A stretch of 64,000 bases of DNA, taken from assembly GCA_022113835.1 (NCBI GenBank), contig JAILWY010000008.1, positions 77,001 through 141,000 of the forward strand, written 5' to 3'. The translations under genes and the position numbers were made by a program. The notes beneath the pieces were generated by a model. It worked only from the letters and a program-made list of their open reading frames with translations, was not told the origin of the DNA and made no database searches. How positions within the stretch are numbered: position 1 is the stretch's first letter; each line of letters starts with the position of its first letter. Shown in pieces: positions 50,710 through 59,707 of the stretch. Source of the DNA: Atopsyche davidsoni (Eukaryota > Arthropoda > Insecta > Trichoptera > Hydrobiosidae).

Positions 50710-51894
50710 CTAGCGGATACCCGGCACGTGCTACTACGCTAAATAAAGAAATGAAATACTTTTTTTATTTGTTCGAAAAAAAAAGAAGGGAATTTTGTTT
50801 ATTTATTAACTTTTATAACATAATGCTAGCGGATAAACAATATAGTGAGTTTTTTCGGTAGGTGTGTAAACATAAAGATTTTTCGGCGTTCTTACCCATC
50901 TAAAATTGAGTGATTTCATCGTTTCGACTTGAAAGCTCGAACACTGCCATGTCACTGCCTTTGTTAACATATGTACTTAATGGATTTTACGGAGTTGCAG
51001 TATTCCACATTGATATATGTTTGAAATGTTTTTGACAGTATTGGACTGTATGGAACAATCCATCTGTAATCAATGTCAATATCAACGTTTCTTAATTTAA
51101 TGGTGGTGGTGAATCCTCCATCTTCCGGCTTTCGTCGTCTGTATTTCGGATACCAGTTTGAGTTTCATTAATCAAATCGCATGGATACCCTTTCGTGCAT
51201 TTGTCGTCTTTTATGCAAGGCGAATTTATATTCAATGCTCCGCATGGGCCGTGAGTCACGTTGTTACAAATAACGTCAAAAAGTATCGGATCTTCATGTT
51301 GATTCGGTAGTTCAGAAGATATAACACTATCGATTTAAAATCGTGCGGTAAGCCCCGTTTTTGCCATTCAATCGAATACATCTAGCATTGCACTTTGCCG
51401 TATATATGATTTTTTTATCGTGAGATCCATGATTTTTTGTTTGAAAACTCTAGCTGTCAGATCGTGTCTGTGATGCGATGACTGACCAAGCGATAGCAAA
51501 TATTTGATTTCCGATCAAGCAGGATTGTACGTAAATGAAATGAAAAGATCTGACAGTTATGAGTTGTTTTTTGTTGTTGTTGTGGCAGCCTGCATTATAC
51601 ATCGGCAACGTCATACTAATCTTAACAAACATCAAGATCAGTGTATTTTTGTTGGTAGCCTGCATATACGCGAAAATGTTACTGTTCCATTCTTGAAAAG
51701 TATTCGCTACCGCCAAATGTTGAAACTTTTGTATGGGAAATGTCGAAAATTTATTTAACTAAGTAAACCGAATTTGATTATTAATTGTTAAATTTAAGTG
51801 GTCTAAAATGACCTCAGTATTATTGGCTTTCAAATGAAACCGGTTTGGGGCGCATCGGTTGGATGGACCAAATAACCGCCGGTTTTTGAGTTTG

Positions 51895-51927
<33 letters not shown>

Positions 51928-51933
51928 GATAGA
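50710..51933 (-). mobile_element. decayed Helitron with Rep remnant
   Basis: On the minus strand the 3' end reads GCCGGGTATCCGCTAG followed by a host T, at 50710. A plausible 5' start TCTATCTATATATATA follows a host A at about 51933, and the TA-rich run at 51899..51936 forms its 5' edge. The element is about 1.2 kb, much shorter than an autonomous Helitron, but still carries rolling-circle Rep-domain sequence. The shorter relative at 22291..22429 shares its 3' end and an upstream block. Confidence 0.8.
51100..51560 (-). pseudogene. Helitron Rep (HUH endonuclease) fragment
   Basis: Several frames together give recognisable Helitron Rep/helicase sequence in order: DLFISFTYNPA then stop (about 51545..51510), HHRHDLTARVFKQK (about 51480..51440), GKVQC, stop, MYSIEWQKRGLPH (about 51405..51343), and SSELPNQHEDPILFDV with HGPCGALNINSPCIKDDKC (about 51330..51190). 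KRGLPH precedes the HUH metal-binding histidines, but a deletion removes the following HxH residues. Stops replace a Trp-like and a Tyr-like position. It is non-functional and identifies the parent element as an autonomous Helitron. Confidence 0.9.
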
Positions 51934-53307
51934 TAATATAAGATACTCACATTTTTGGAGCTCTGCGGCCGGCGCAAAGGGCGAGACGGACGGATGAAAC
52001 GGTGAGCTCGCAAAGCGGTCGTTCAAAATCGTGCTCATCAGAAAATAACGAAGAACGTTTTTGCGGAGACGAGGGTGGTTTATTTAAGGCGCATAAATTA
52101 AATTAATTTAGTTTTCTGATTTAAAATGCTGTGTGGTTTGAGGGTGAAAATCCCTTCAGGGAATGTTCAGTTAAAAAGCGGATCGAACCGTCCTCCCCGA
52201 GCTGGCAGCGCGGCGGCGAGGTCGGGCCCGCTCATTGCCGGCCGAGGTGACGCACTCCAGCAATGGGACCAATGCAGCTCCTCCTCCGGAGTCCGCGCCG
52301 CGCTCTGATCCTCTTTCAAATATGTACAGATAGACTTTTATCACTGTCAACAATTTAATTCAATATTTTGGGCTTCACTTTCTTTAATGGCTTACGATTT
52401 GATCAGGAGCGCGTTCTCCCCCCAGGCTGCTGGGAGCCGGCCAGGCCCGCTGCGAGTGCGGCCCGCGGCCTGAAGAACGCGCGACAAACCCACAACGATG
52501 ATTGCATTCAAAATGAAATTATGTTTCATACACTTATGATATAACTTTATATTTATTGCACGAGAAAACTAAATGACTGTAAACGAATGATTTATTGAAG
52601 GGACGATGTATATTGACAAATTATTATTAAAAAAAAAATTTATGTCAACTTTGGTAGTTTAATAAATTAATTATCAGTACGAAATTCAGAAATATTTGTG
52701 GTGATTATAATATATAGAGTTTAAACAGTTTAAATAAGCTTATTTATTTATTAATCTCCAGTTCATGTTCTTCACTAGCACACGAAGGAGACTCGGGCAG
52801 CCCGCGCCCGCGGCCACCTGCGCCCAGGAGACCGGAGTGACGGGCATGTTGCGTGCATTTAGGCGAATATCAAATTGCCTTACTTCGAAAAGAAGTGAAT
52901 CTAAAAAATTATCTCTTCACATCGAAATAAATTATTTTTGAACCTTCTGTGACAAACAACTGCCTGGCCTGAAAAAAAATCAATATTCTTTTTTGTTAAT
53001 TTACAATAGTTGCCAGAGCTATGCTTACAATAGGATATGCGCGGGTTGTTGGGCTTAAAAATGTGTCTTAAGTGGTAGTGAATATGGATTTATCTATTTT
53101 CATAATTGAGTTTGTGTAGGGAAACATATGATAAAAAAACTCTTTTTATTTATTGGAAAATTGCCCGACCTGTGTTATCTTTGAAGATAAATGTACTGCA
53201 CTAAGTTTTGTTCGGGCATGATATAAAAATCCTCGCTCTGACATCGGATACGTAAACATAGGCGCTCTCTTATAAGTGCGGCGAGTCTCCTCGCGCGCTC
53301 GGGGAAC

Positions 53308-53450
53308 CCGCGGGGGGAGGGGGGGGGGGAGAGGGGGGGCGCGGGGGAGGGGGGGGGGGGGCTGGGGGAGGCTAGAGGGGGGGGGGGAGGGGGCGCGGGG
53401 GGAGGGGGGGGCCTGGGGGAGGCTAGAGGGGGGGGGGAGGGGGCGCGGGC
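53308..53450. repeat. extreme poly-purine G-rich tract
   Basis: About 140 bp of almost uninterrupted G with interspersed A and C on the plus strand. A unit of about 60 bp is repeated (CTGGGGGAGGCTAGAGGGGG, followed by GGGAGGGGGCGCGGG). It is a strong candidate for G-quadruplex or triplex structure. The Pro/Ser-rich frames on the minus strand are artefacts. Run lengths in such tracts are prone to assembly error. Confidence 0.9.
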
Positions 53451-54336
53451 GGGCGCAAAAATACCTCCCCCTGCCCCTCCGCGCTGTTTGCTCCGCTCTT
53501 GTCTTACTGATTTCCCGGTAAACAAGCCTTCCCGCCCAGAGAACCTCAACCCCAATAACTCTCGCAAACAAACAGATTCATCTTAAAATCAGACGCAATC
53601 CGATAGAAATACTATGACGTTAAAGATTTCCCGGGCTCACAATGTCGCCTTTCAAAAATCGAGTAGATAGCAACAATGAATAATTTATTTAGATAAAAAA
53701 TAGCAACCATTCCTTTTTTTATAATGTATACGGGAGGGGACTGTCCGCATTCCTGCATCCTGCGAGATAAAGGTTTCGGTGACCTCTTATCTTAGATATA
53801 TATTTATAATAATATAAAAAGGAAATGAATACATACAATATATAATAAATTATAAAAAGGCTGTGGGACCGACCCGGTTGAGCTATCCCTTCATGCTGGA
53901 AAGTGGCGCCCTTCAAGGTTATTTATTTAAAATTTAAAGTAAGTAAAATAATAAGAGTTCATTTTATTCCGTGAAAAATGTTGTGTGGATAAGAACAAGC
54001 CCAGTCGACATGATGTTTCATGAAGTTCACTGAGATCACCAACTTTAGAGTCACCGCTGCGCATCTGGTTGGCCTGGCAACTTGACAAAATACACGTTTC
54101 GAACAAATGAAAAATTACTTTAAGAAACTGCAATAATATTTTTTTTGGGATTTTAATCAAAAACATAATATATTACCCATTAAAACAGAACGAAGGCAGG
54201 TGAGCAAGTGGACATTTATTCATTAGAAGGAAGAGCGGTTTTGTTTTTCACCTATTGAAGAGTTTTTTCGTGAGTTCCTCTGTTATTTGGTCTTTTAAAT
54301 AAGTTTAAATAAAAATAGTTCACGTCATGTATCTTT

Positions 54337-54339
<3 letters not shown>

Positions 54340-54390
<51 letters not shown>

Positions 54391-54392
54391 GT
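54340..54392. repeat. (TA)n(CA)n microsatellite
   Basis: About 40 bp of (TA)n followed by (CA)5. Confidence 0.93.
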
Positions 54393-54562
54393 GTATGTAT
54401 TTTTGCACAATTGTATAATTTGCTTTAAAATAAGGCTGAGCCACGTATTGAGAAGTCTTCGTGGGCGATTGGACAAACATTGTCCGAGCAAGAGCAAATG
54501 CTCTCCGATAGCCGGATTCCAGACTGCTACTTACTTGTGTACACTCCCGCTGAGTGGGTGAC

Positions 54563-54632
54563 AGCCCCTGGCCCCTGGCCCCTGCTCCCTGGCCCCTGGC
54601 CCCTGCCCCCTGGCCCCTGCCCCCTGCCCCCC
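54563..54632. repeat. 7-bp CCCCTGG minisatellite
   Basis: About ten imperfect copies of CCCCTGG or CCCCTGC. The C-rich plus strand has a G-rich complement. Confidence 0.85.
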
Positions 54633-55214
54633 GGAGCGTTATCGGCAGGTGCACCGCGAATGACCGTTATGAGCAGTGTTAGTTTCCCGCCTTTAGAGCC
54701 GATTCTTCTTGTTTTTGGCGATCTACTCCGAAATGGTGTCGCCCGTTCGAGATTTCTTTTCTCTGCGCGTAGCTCGCAAAGCCTCGCGATGACCTGAGTT
54801 TCCCCAGAAGACGAGCCCTCAGCCACGAGTTGGTTTACTTTTTTAAAGGAACGGAATACTTGCGAACTCAGAACTCACAACCTCAACCACGTCAATCTAT
54901 CTATAGATCTATACGGACACTTTCCGATGGGAAATGTTACTTACTTGCGAGTATTTGGAACAAATTTTAGTATTAGATTTAAAAACATTTATTGCAAATT
55001 TCACAAGGATTACCAACTGAAATTGAAATAAAAATTTAACATATTTTCATTAAATTTATTTGTATAGTATTAATTTTTATTAAATTAAGTTTATAAGACA
55101 AACACTGGCGGCTCTGAAGTGATAACATAATGTTTATATTAAAGGTGAATAATTTGTAGTATTGTTAAAATAAAAATTCAATATAAAAATACAGCACAAA
55201 AAAGAGATAGTATA

Positions 55215-55465
55215 TGTACCAGACTTTTCTGGCACAAAGACTGTAATTGAGGGGGATTTGGATGTATGCCGGGAAGGGAGAGGTTAACTCAAACCGCCAT
55301 CGTTTTGTATTCGTAACTCCGACTCTCATTTATTGCACATGAAGATAGTAACAATATGGTTCATGAAGTTAGCCACAATGCTGCCAACGTGCCGGTGGGA
55401 ACATAAACGGGCACATCCACAGCACATGAGCCCAGCGTCAAAACGCTTTACCGACGTCCCGTACA
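55215..55465 (-). repeat. 3' LTR
   Basis: The 251-bp repeat runs TG...CA on the minus strand. It contains AATAAA (complement near 55329), and the ORF stop codon TGA follows directly. It encodes the last roughly 46 residues of the long ORF. GTATA outside it matches the far side of the element. Confidence 0.95.
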
Positions 55466-57818
55466 CTCCCCCAGTAGGGCTCTGCCATACTCCTGATCCA
55501 CGTCGGCTGTCCGTTTTTCCGGCGTCGGCGGATGTGCGGGCGAGCGTCGGGCTTGGCGTAGACGGAGGCGACGAAGACGGCGGTGGAGCGGCGATGGCGT
55601 CGGGCGGCCTGGGCGGCGGCGAGGGCATCGGGGCGGCGGCGAGTAGCGTCGAGCGGCTGGGGCGGCCGGGGCGGCGACGAGTAGCGTCGGGCGGCCGGGG
55701 CGGCGGCTTCCTGGTAGGCGCGTCTTGACCCGCAAGTTTAAGCGGCGAAGGGACATCGCGGGCTGCCAGCGCGGCCAGCGGAGGCGCAATCGGCGGCTCC
55801 CTGGCAGGCGCAGCATCGATGAAGGGCGCGTCCCGATCCGCCAGTCTTGTCGGCGGCGGGACGTCGCGGGATGCGAGCGCGGCCAACGGAGGCGCAATCG
55901 GCGTCTCCCTGGCAGGCGCGGCATCGACGAAGGGCGCGTCCCGATCCGCCAGTCCTGTCGGCGGCGGGACGTCGCGGGATGCGAGCGCGGCCAGCGGAGG
56001 CGCAATCGGCGTCTCCCTGGCAGGCGCGGCATCGATGGAGGGCGCGTCCCGCTCCGCCAGTCCTGTCGGCGGCGGGACGTCGCGAGCTGCCATCGCAGCT
56101 GGGAGGGGCCCAGGCGACGGCTCCCCGTTGTGAAGCGCTTCCCGACTCGCAACTCCAAGCGACGAAGGGACGCCTCGCGCTGCCATCGCAGCTGGGAAGG
56201 GCCCATGCGGCGGCTCCCCGGTGTGAGACGCTTCCCGACTCGCAAGTTCATGCGACGAAGGGACGCCTCGCGCTGCCATCGCAGCTGGGAAGGGCCCATG
56301 CGGCGGCTCCCCGGTGTGAGACGCTTCCCGACTCGCAAGTTCATGCGACGAAGGGACGCCTCGCGCTGCCATCGCAGCTGGGAAGGGCCCATGCGGCGGC
56401 TCCCCGGTGTGAGACGCTTCCCGACTCGCAAGTTCATGCGACGAAGGGACGCCTCGCGCTGCCATCGCAGCCGGGAAGGGCCCATGCGGCGGCTCCCCGG
56501 TGTGAGACGCTTCCCGACTCGCAAGTTCATGCGACGAAGGGACGCCTCGCGCTGCCATCGCAGCTGGGAAGGGCCCATGCGGCGGCTCCCCGGTGTGAGA
56601 CGCTTCCCGACTCGCAAGTTCATGCGACGAAGGGACGCCTCGCGCTGCCATCGCAGCTGGGAAGGGCCCATGCGGCGGCTCCCCGGTGTGAGACGCTTCC
56701 CGACTCGCAAGTTCATGCGACGAAGGGACGCCTCGCGCTGCCATCGCAGCTGGGAAGGGCCCATGCGGCGGCTTCCCGGTGTGAGACGCTTCCCGACTCG
56801 CAAGTTCAAGCGACGAAGGGACGCCTCGCGCTGCCATCGCAGCTGGGAAGGGCCCATGCGGCGGCTCCCCGGTGTACATCGCACCATCGCGGCGGTCATC
56901 GCGGCGGTAACCGCGGCCATCCTCGCGGCCATCCTGGCGGCGATCCTTGCGGCCATCCTCGCGGCATACATCGCGGCCATCCTGGCGGCGATCCCCGCGG
57001 CCGTCCTGTCGGCCATCCTGTCGGCCATCCTCCTGTCGGCCACCCTGTCGGCCACCCTCCTGTCGGCCATCGTGTCGGCCATCGTGTCGGCCATCATCCT
57101 TGTGGCGACCATCGACTCGCTCGGGGTCGTTCAGGTTACCTGCGACCTTGATGCTGGACTGCCTCGCCGTGGAGGCTTCCATCTGCCTCATTCCCCTTGA
57201 GTCGGGGTAGGCAGGAATGTGGTGGGGCGGCGGCGACACTCTCGCCGCCGAGTCCGATCGGACATACATCATCGCCGGCTTGTCTGCTGTCCGGTGCAGT
57301 GGCGATGACATAGGGAACTCGATCGCCGGCTCTTCTGCTGTACGGTGCAGAGGCGACGTTCCCGGATACGCTCTCGCTGTATCCTGTCTCGGATTTTGGG
57401 AGTCAGAGAATTGCCGCATTGCATCAGTGACGGCGGTCATTATCCGAGCCAAAGGATCGCTTTGCTGGGAAACCCATGCCGCGGTTTGACGATGCGGGTC
57501 GTCCGAGTGAATTCTCTCCGTGTGTCTGTGAGGTGACGTCAGCGCGGCCCTAGCGGGGCTGGTGCTCGGTCCGGTCGCGGCGGCACTTTCGGCGAGCCTC
57601 TCTCGGGCGGCTGTCTGTGCGGCAGCGTTGGCTTCCAGAACACTATTCCTTGCCTTTAGCTCACGTATTGCCCGCTGCGTTTCCTCCATCTCGCGGCGCA
57701 TCTGTCTTAGCGTATTCTCTGCCGTTATCCGATCAGAGTTTCGGGACGATTCGCTTCCCGAATCGGACCCAGCTCTGCCTTCTGCGGCGGCATTCGCACC
57801 AGATCGGGTGGAAGGCAT
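55326..57818 (-). CDS. 830-residue gag-like protein of the LTR element
   Basis: An intact minus-strand ORF. In order: Ser/Arg-rich start (MPSTRSGANAAAEGRAG); a coiled coil at about residues 32-80 (NTLRQMRREMEETQRAIREL); a low-complexity region; a basic Asp/Gly/Arg tract at about 237-313 built from QDGR/DGR units; eight 31-residue repeats at about 315-563 (GEPPHGPFPAAMAARGVPSS); three 36-residue Ala/Pro-rich repeats at about 575-690; a Pro/Arg-rich stretch; and a tail from about residue 785 read out of the 3' LTR. No CCHC knuckle, protease, RT or integrase motif is seen. A structural gag-like role, with the basic tract binding RNA, is inference from position and composition. The stop overlaps the LTR polyadenylation signal (AATAAATGA). 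Confidence 0.85.
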   Translation of the reverse strand: MPSTRSGANAAAEGRAGSDSGSESSRNSDRITAENTLRQMRREMEETQRAIRELKARNSVLEANAAAQTAARERLAESAAATGPSTSPARAALTSPHRHTERIHSDDPHRQTAAWVSQQSDPLARIMTAVTDAMRQFSDSQNPRQDTARAYPGTSPLHRTAEEPAIEFPMSSPLHRTADKPAMMYVRSDSAARVSPPPHHIPAYPDSRGMRQMEASTARQSSIKVAGNLNDPERVDGRHKDDGRHDGRHDGRQEGGRQGGRQEDGRQDGRQDGRGDRRQDGRDVCREDGRKDRRQDGREDGRGYRRDDRRDGAMYTGEPPHGPFPAAMAARGVPSSLELASREASHTGKPPHGPFPAAMAARGVPSSHELASREASHTGEPPHGPFPAAMAARGVPSSHELASREASHTGEPPHGPFPAAMAARGVPSSHELASREASHTGEPPHGPFPAAMAARGVPSSHELASREASHTGEPPHGPFPAAMAARGVPSSHELASREASHTGEPPHGPFPAAMAARGVPSSHELASREASHTGEPPHGPFPAAMAARGVPSSLGVASREALHNGEPSPGPLPAAMAARDVPPPTGLAERDAPSIDAAPARETPIAPPLAALASRDVPPPTGLADRDAPFVDAAPARETPIAPPLAALASRDVPPPTRLADRDAPFIDAAPAREPPIAPPLAALAARDVPSPLKLAGQDAPTRKPPPRPPDATRRRPGRPSRSTLLAAAPMPSPPPRPPDAIAAPPPSSSPPSTPSPTLARTSADAGKTDSRRGSGVWQSPTGGVYGTSVKRFDAGLMCCGCARLCSHRHVGSIVANFMNHIVTIFMCNK
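55466..55474 (-). promoter_or_regulatory. polypurine tract, probable
   Basis: On the minus strand CTGGGGGAG directly precedes the 3' LTR, the position where plus-strand DNA synthesis is primed in LTR elements. It is short and includes C and T at its start, so the call is tentative. Confidence 0.5.
55741..56095 (-). repeat. three 108-bp repeats in the gag-like ORF
   Basis: Three in-frame units encode a 36-residue block containing RDAPFIDAAPARETPIAPPL and LAALASRDVPPPTG. They diverge from one another more than the 93-bp array does, suggesting an older expansion. They preserve frame. Confidence 0.9.
56130..56873 (-). repeat. eight 93-bp tandem repeats in the gag-like ORF
   Basis: Exactly eight 93-bp units fill 744 bp. 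They encode the 31-residue repeat GEPPHGPFPAAMAARGVPSS plus xELASREASHT. Central copies are nearly identical, and the edge copies carry substitutions (for example LGV for HEL), the usual pattern of unequal exchange or replication slippage. The unit contains no stop in several phases, so long shadow frames exist on both strands. Confidence 0.95.
56880..57110 (-). repeat. 12-bp-type repeats encoding DGR/QDGR
   Basis: Degenerate 12-bp units (GGCCATCCTGTC, GGCCATCCTCGC and similar on the plus strand) encode strings of DGRQ, DGRH and DRRQ. The result is a highly charged, arginine-rich tract of about 77 residues that could substitute for a nucleocapsid RNA-binding region. Confidence 0.85.
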
Positions 57819-57979
57819 CTTTACAATCGTACGCTCGCAAATGCTTCTTAAATCACGGGTTGTAAGGCCGTAATTTCCGCGGTTTGCAGGGCTTTAGCAC
57901 AGCACACGTGCGGTCGTTTTACCACTTGTAGAACGCCGAAACTTCACCTTCCACATCCAAATCAAACACTGACTCTAAT

Positions 57980-57995
57980 CCGTTTCGAAGGACCA
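57980..57995 (-). promoter_or_regulatory. primer-binding-like site
   Basis: TGGTCCTTCGAAACGG begins three bases inside the 5' LTR on the minus strand. The leading TGG fits pairing with a tRNA 3' CCA end. I cannot assign the tRNA from memory. Confidence 0.65.
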
Positions 57996-57998
57996 ATT

Positions 57999-58249
57999 TG
58001 TACCAGACTTTTCTGGCACAAAGACTGTAATTGAGGGGGATTTGGATGTATGCCGGGAAGGGAGAGGTTAACTCAAACCGCCATCGTTTTGTATTCGTAA
58101 CTCCGACTCTCATTTATTGCACATGAAGATAGTAACAATATGGTTCATGAAGTTAGCCACAATGCTGCCAACGTGCCGGTGGGAACATAAACGGGCACAT
58201 CCACAGCACATGAGCCCAGCGTCAAAACGCTTTACCGACGTCCCGTACA
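57999..58249 (-). repeat. 5' LTR
   Basis: Same 251 bp as the copy at 55215..55465 with no difference that I can find. Transcription would start here and run leftward. About 180 bp of leader separates it from the ORF start at 57818. Confidence 0.95.
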
Positions 58250-58254
58250 GTATA

Positions 58255-59504
58255 AATGTATGAAAAGTGACGTTAGATGAAATTCAAAGCCAGCTTACTA
58301 ATGATTACAACCTGAGAGCCAGCGAGGGTCAACCCCACTTTATTCATCGCAAGTTTAACTACAGTCATTCAAATACATTTTGAACGAAATACAAATGCGC
58401 ATTGAAATATAAACTAACACATTTTAACATGTTAACATTAAAAGGAATACAATTATGAAATACTCTGAACTTAGTGTTTGTATTTATGCTATGTAAATAT
58501 TATCTTATGTTATGCAAATGTGAAAAAAAGAGATAAGACTAGAAATTAATTGTTAATTAATAAATCACACAAATTACCATAGTTAAATTAATACCATGTA
58601 AAACTACACGTTAAATGGCCACAATATTAAGTAGCCATTGATAATAAGCATTAATATTTTAGAACCAATATCATCGGATATCAAAATTTAGTAGTCTCTA
58701 GACACGTTAAGAGATATTGATGTTTTGTTAATAAAAAACAGTGAAAATAGAATGTCTTTGATTAGAAAATTCCCGAAAACACATGTGTTTTGTTAAATGA
58801 GGACTCGTCCTGCACGGGCGCTCGCGTGCTGGCGTTTGGTCTTCCTTTCCTCTGCCGGCGCTCGAGGGCTGTGGCTTCAGCGGCATAGATGCAAACGGTA
58901 GTGACAACAACCATTAATTGCTTTAAAAAAATCTGCATATACATTTATAGATGCAGAAAAAAAAATCCAAGCAGATGTATAATATCAACGGCATTCATGA
59001 AGCAGTTGTGGAATTTTGATATAAATACATTTGCCAATATAAAAGGTAAAAGATTTCGTAGCAATGGAGTTAAACATGATAAAAAGATCCGATTCCAGTT
59101 CAATTCACGCAAATAGTTCCCGCAAAAAGTGAATATCATCGATACCTGATATCGAGAGCAGAAGGAAGGACCTCGGGGCCCGGGGGCGGGAATTGGGGCG
59201 CGGGGCCGGCAGGGGCGCAGGCAGGGCTTCGGAAACAGTTTAGTGTCCCGAGGTGGAGAGTCGCAATACACTCCTAAGTTGTCTCAAACGATGTCTCCTT
59301 TAGAGGGAGGATGGAAAAATACTCGACGGCGAGCGCCGGAAGTCAGTCCTCGGGGCGGAGGAGGTGGGGCTCGTTTGCGTTTTGGCAAACGCCAGCTCAC
59401 CAAAATAGGCGTCTACGTCTGAAACTGGACACGAAACAAAAAGAAGGAGAAGGTCTCTCGCAAACGTTGACCGAGAGACTGAGTTTGAGGGTTGACGGTA
59501 TCGA
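58255..59504. other. flank between the LTR element and lysozyme B
   Basis: AT-rich DNA with a GC-rich patch at 58800..58870 and another at 59160..59230. The right part would be the 3' UTR of lysozyme B. No other exon is recognised. Confidence 0.5.
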
Positions 59505-59707
59505 TTACCCGTTGAGGTGGCTACGGGGAGGGCTCGCCCTGTCGGGAGTTGTCTTGCGGAAGAGGTCCGGGCAGTTGTCTAGCAAGCCCCGGACTCGGTT
59601 GTTGTTCATGCAGCGAGTCTGGTAGATGCTCCAGGATTGAAAACCGGCCAGTTGCAAGATCTTTTGCGCGCAGACCACGTCGTCCGTGATGTCGTCATCC
59701 AGGAAGG
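59505..59707 (-). CDS. lysozyme B terminal exon
   Basis: Two bases complete Ala, then 66 codons and TAA. It starts FLDDDITDDVVCAQKILQLA, keeps the three C-terminal cysteines, and ends with a Pro/Arg/Ser-rich tail (DLFRKTTPDRASPPRSHLNG) after NCP. The acceptor is TTTGGTTGCAG. The tail is unusual for a c-type lysozyme, which normally ends a few residues after the last cysteine. Confidence 0.92.

Larger units (their letters stand above)
51937..55209. other. gene-free stretch with GC-rich minisatellites
   Basis: AT-rich DNA with GC patches at 52180..52310, 52410..52480 and 52790..52850, plus the G-rich array at 53308..53450 and small repeats near 54340..54632. No exon is recognised. Confidence 0.5.
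55215..58249 (-). mobile_element. non-autonomous LTR retrotransposon with a gag-like ORF
   Basis: Two 251-bp direct repeats, 55215..55465 and 57999..58249, begin TGTACGGGAC and end CTGGTACA on the minus strand; I find no difference between them. Both sides abut GTATA (55210..55214 and 58250..58254), a 5-bp target duplication. After the 5' LTR there is a primer-binding-like TGGTCCTTCGAAACGG, and a purine-rich CTGGGGGAG lies just before the 3' LTR. The 2.5-kb interior holds a single ORF with no protease, reverse transcriptase, RNase H or integrase motif. It therefore resembles TR-GAG/LARD-type elements that use enzymes in trans. Identical LTRs mean a very recent insertion. Confidence 0.93.

Noticed and set aside
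53146..53571. Pro/Ser-rich minus-strand frames of about 130-140 codons
   Set aside because: They are shadows of the G-rich tract; two frames overlap with the same bias and neither has a recognisable domain.
55725..57200. Long plus-strand open frames (491 and 434 codons) and a 554-codon minus-strand frame over the LTR element interior
   Set aside because: They overlap the 830-codon frame, arise because the 93-bp and 12-bp repeats lack stops in several phases, and have implausible Arg-rich composition. The 830-codon frame fits LTR orientation and starts after the leader.
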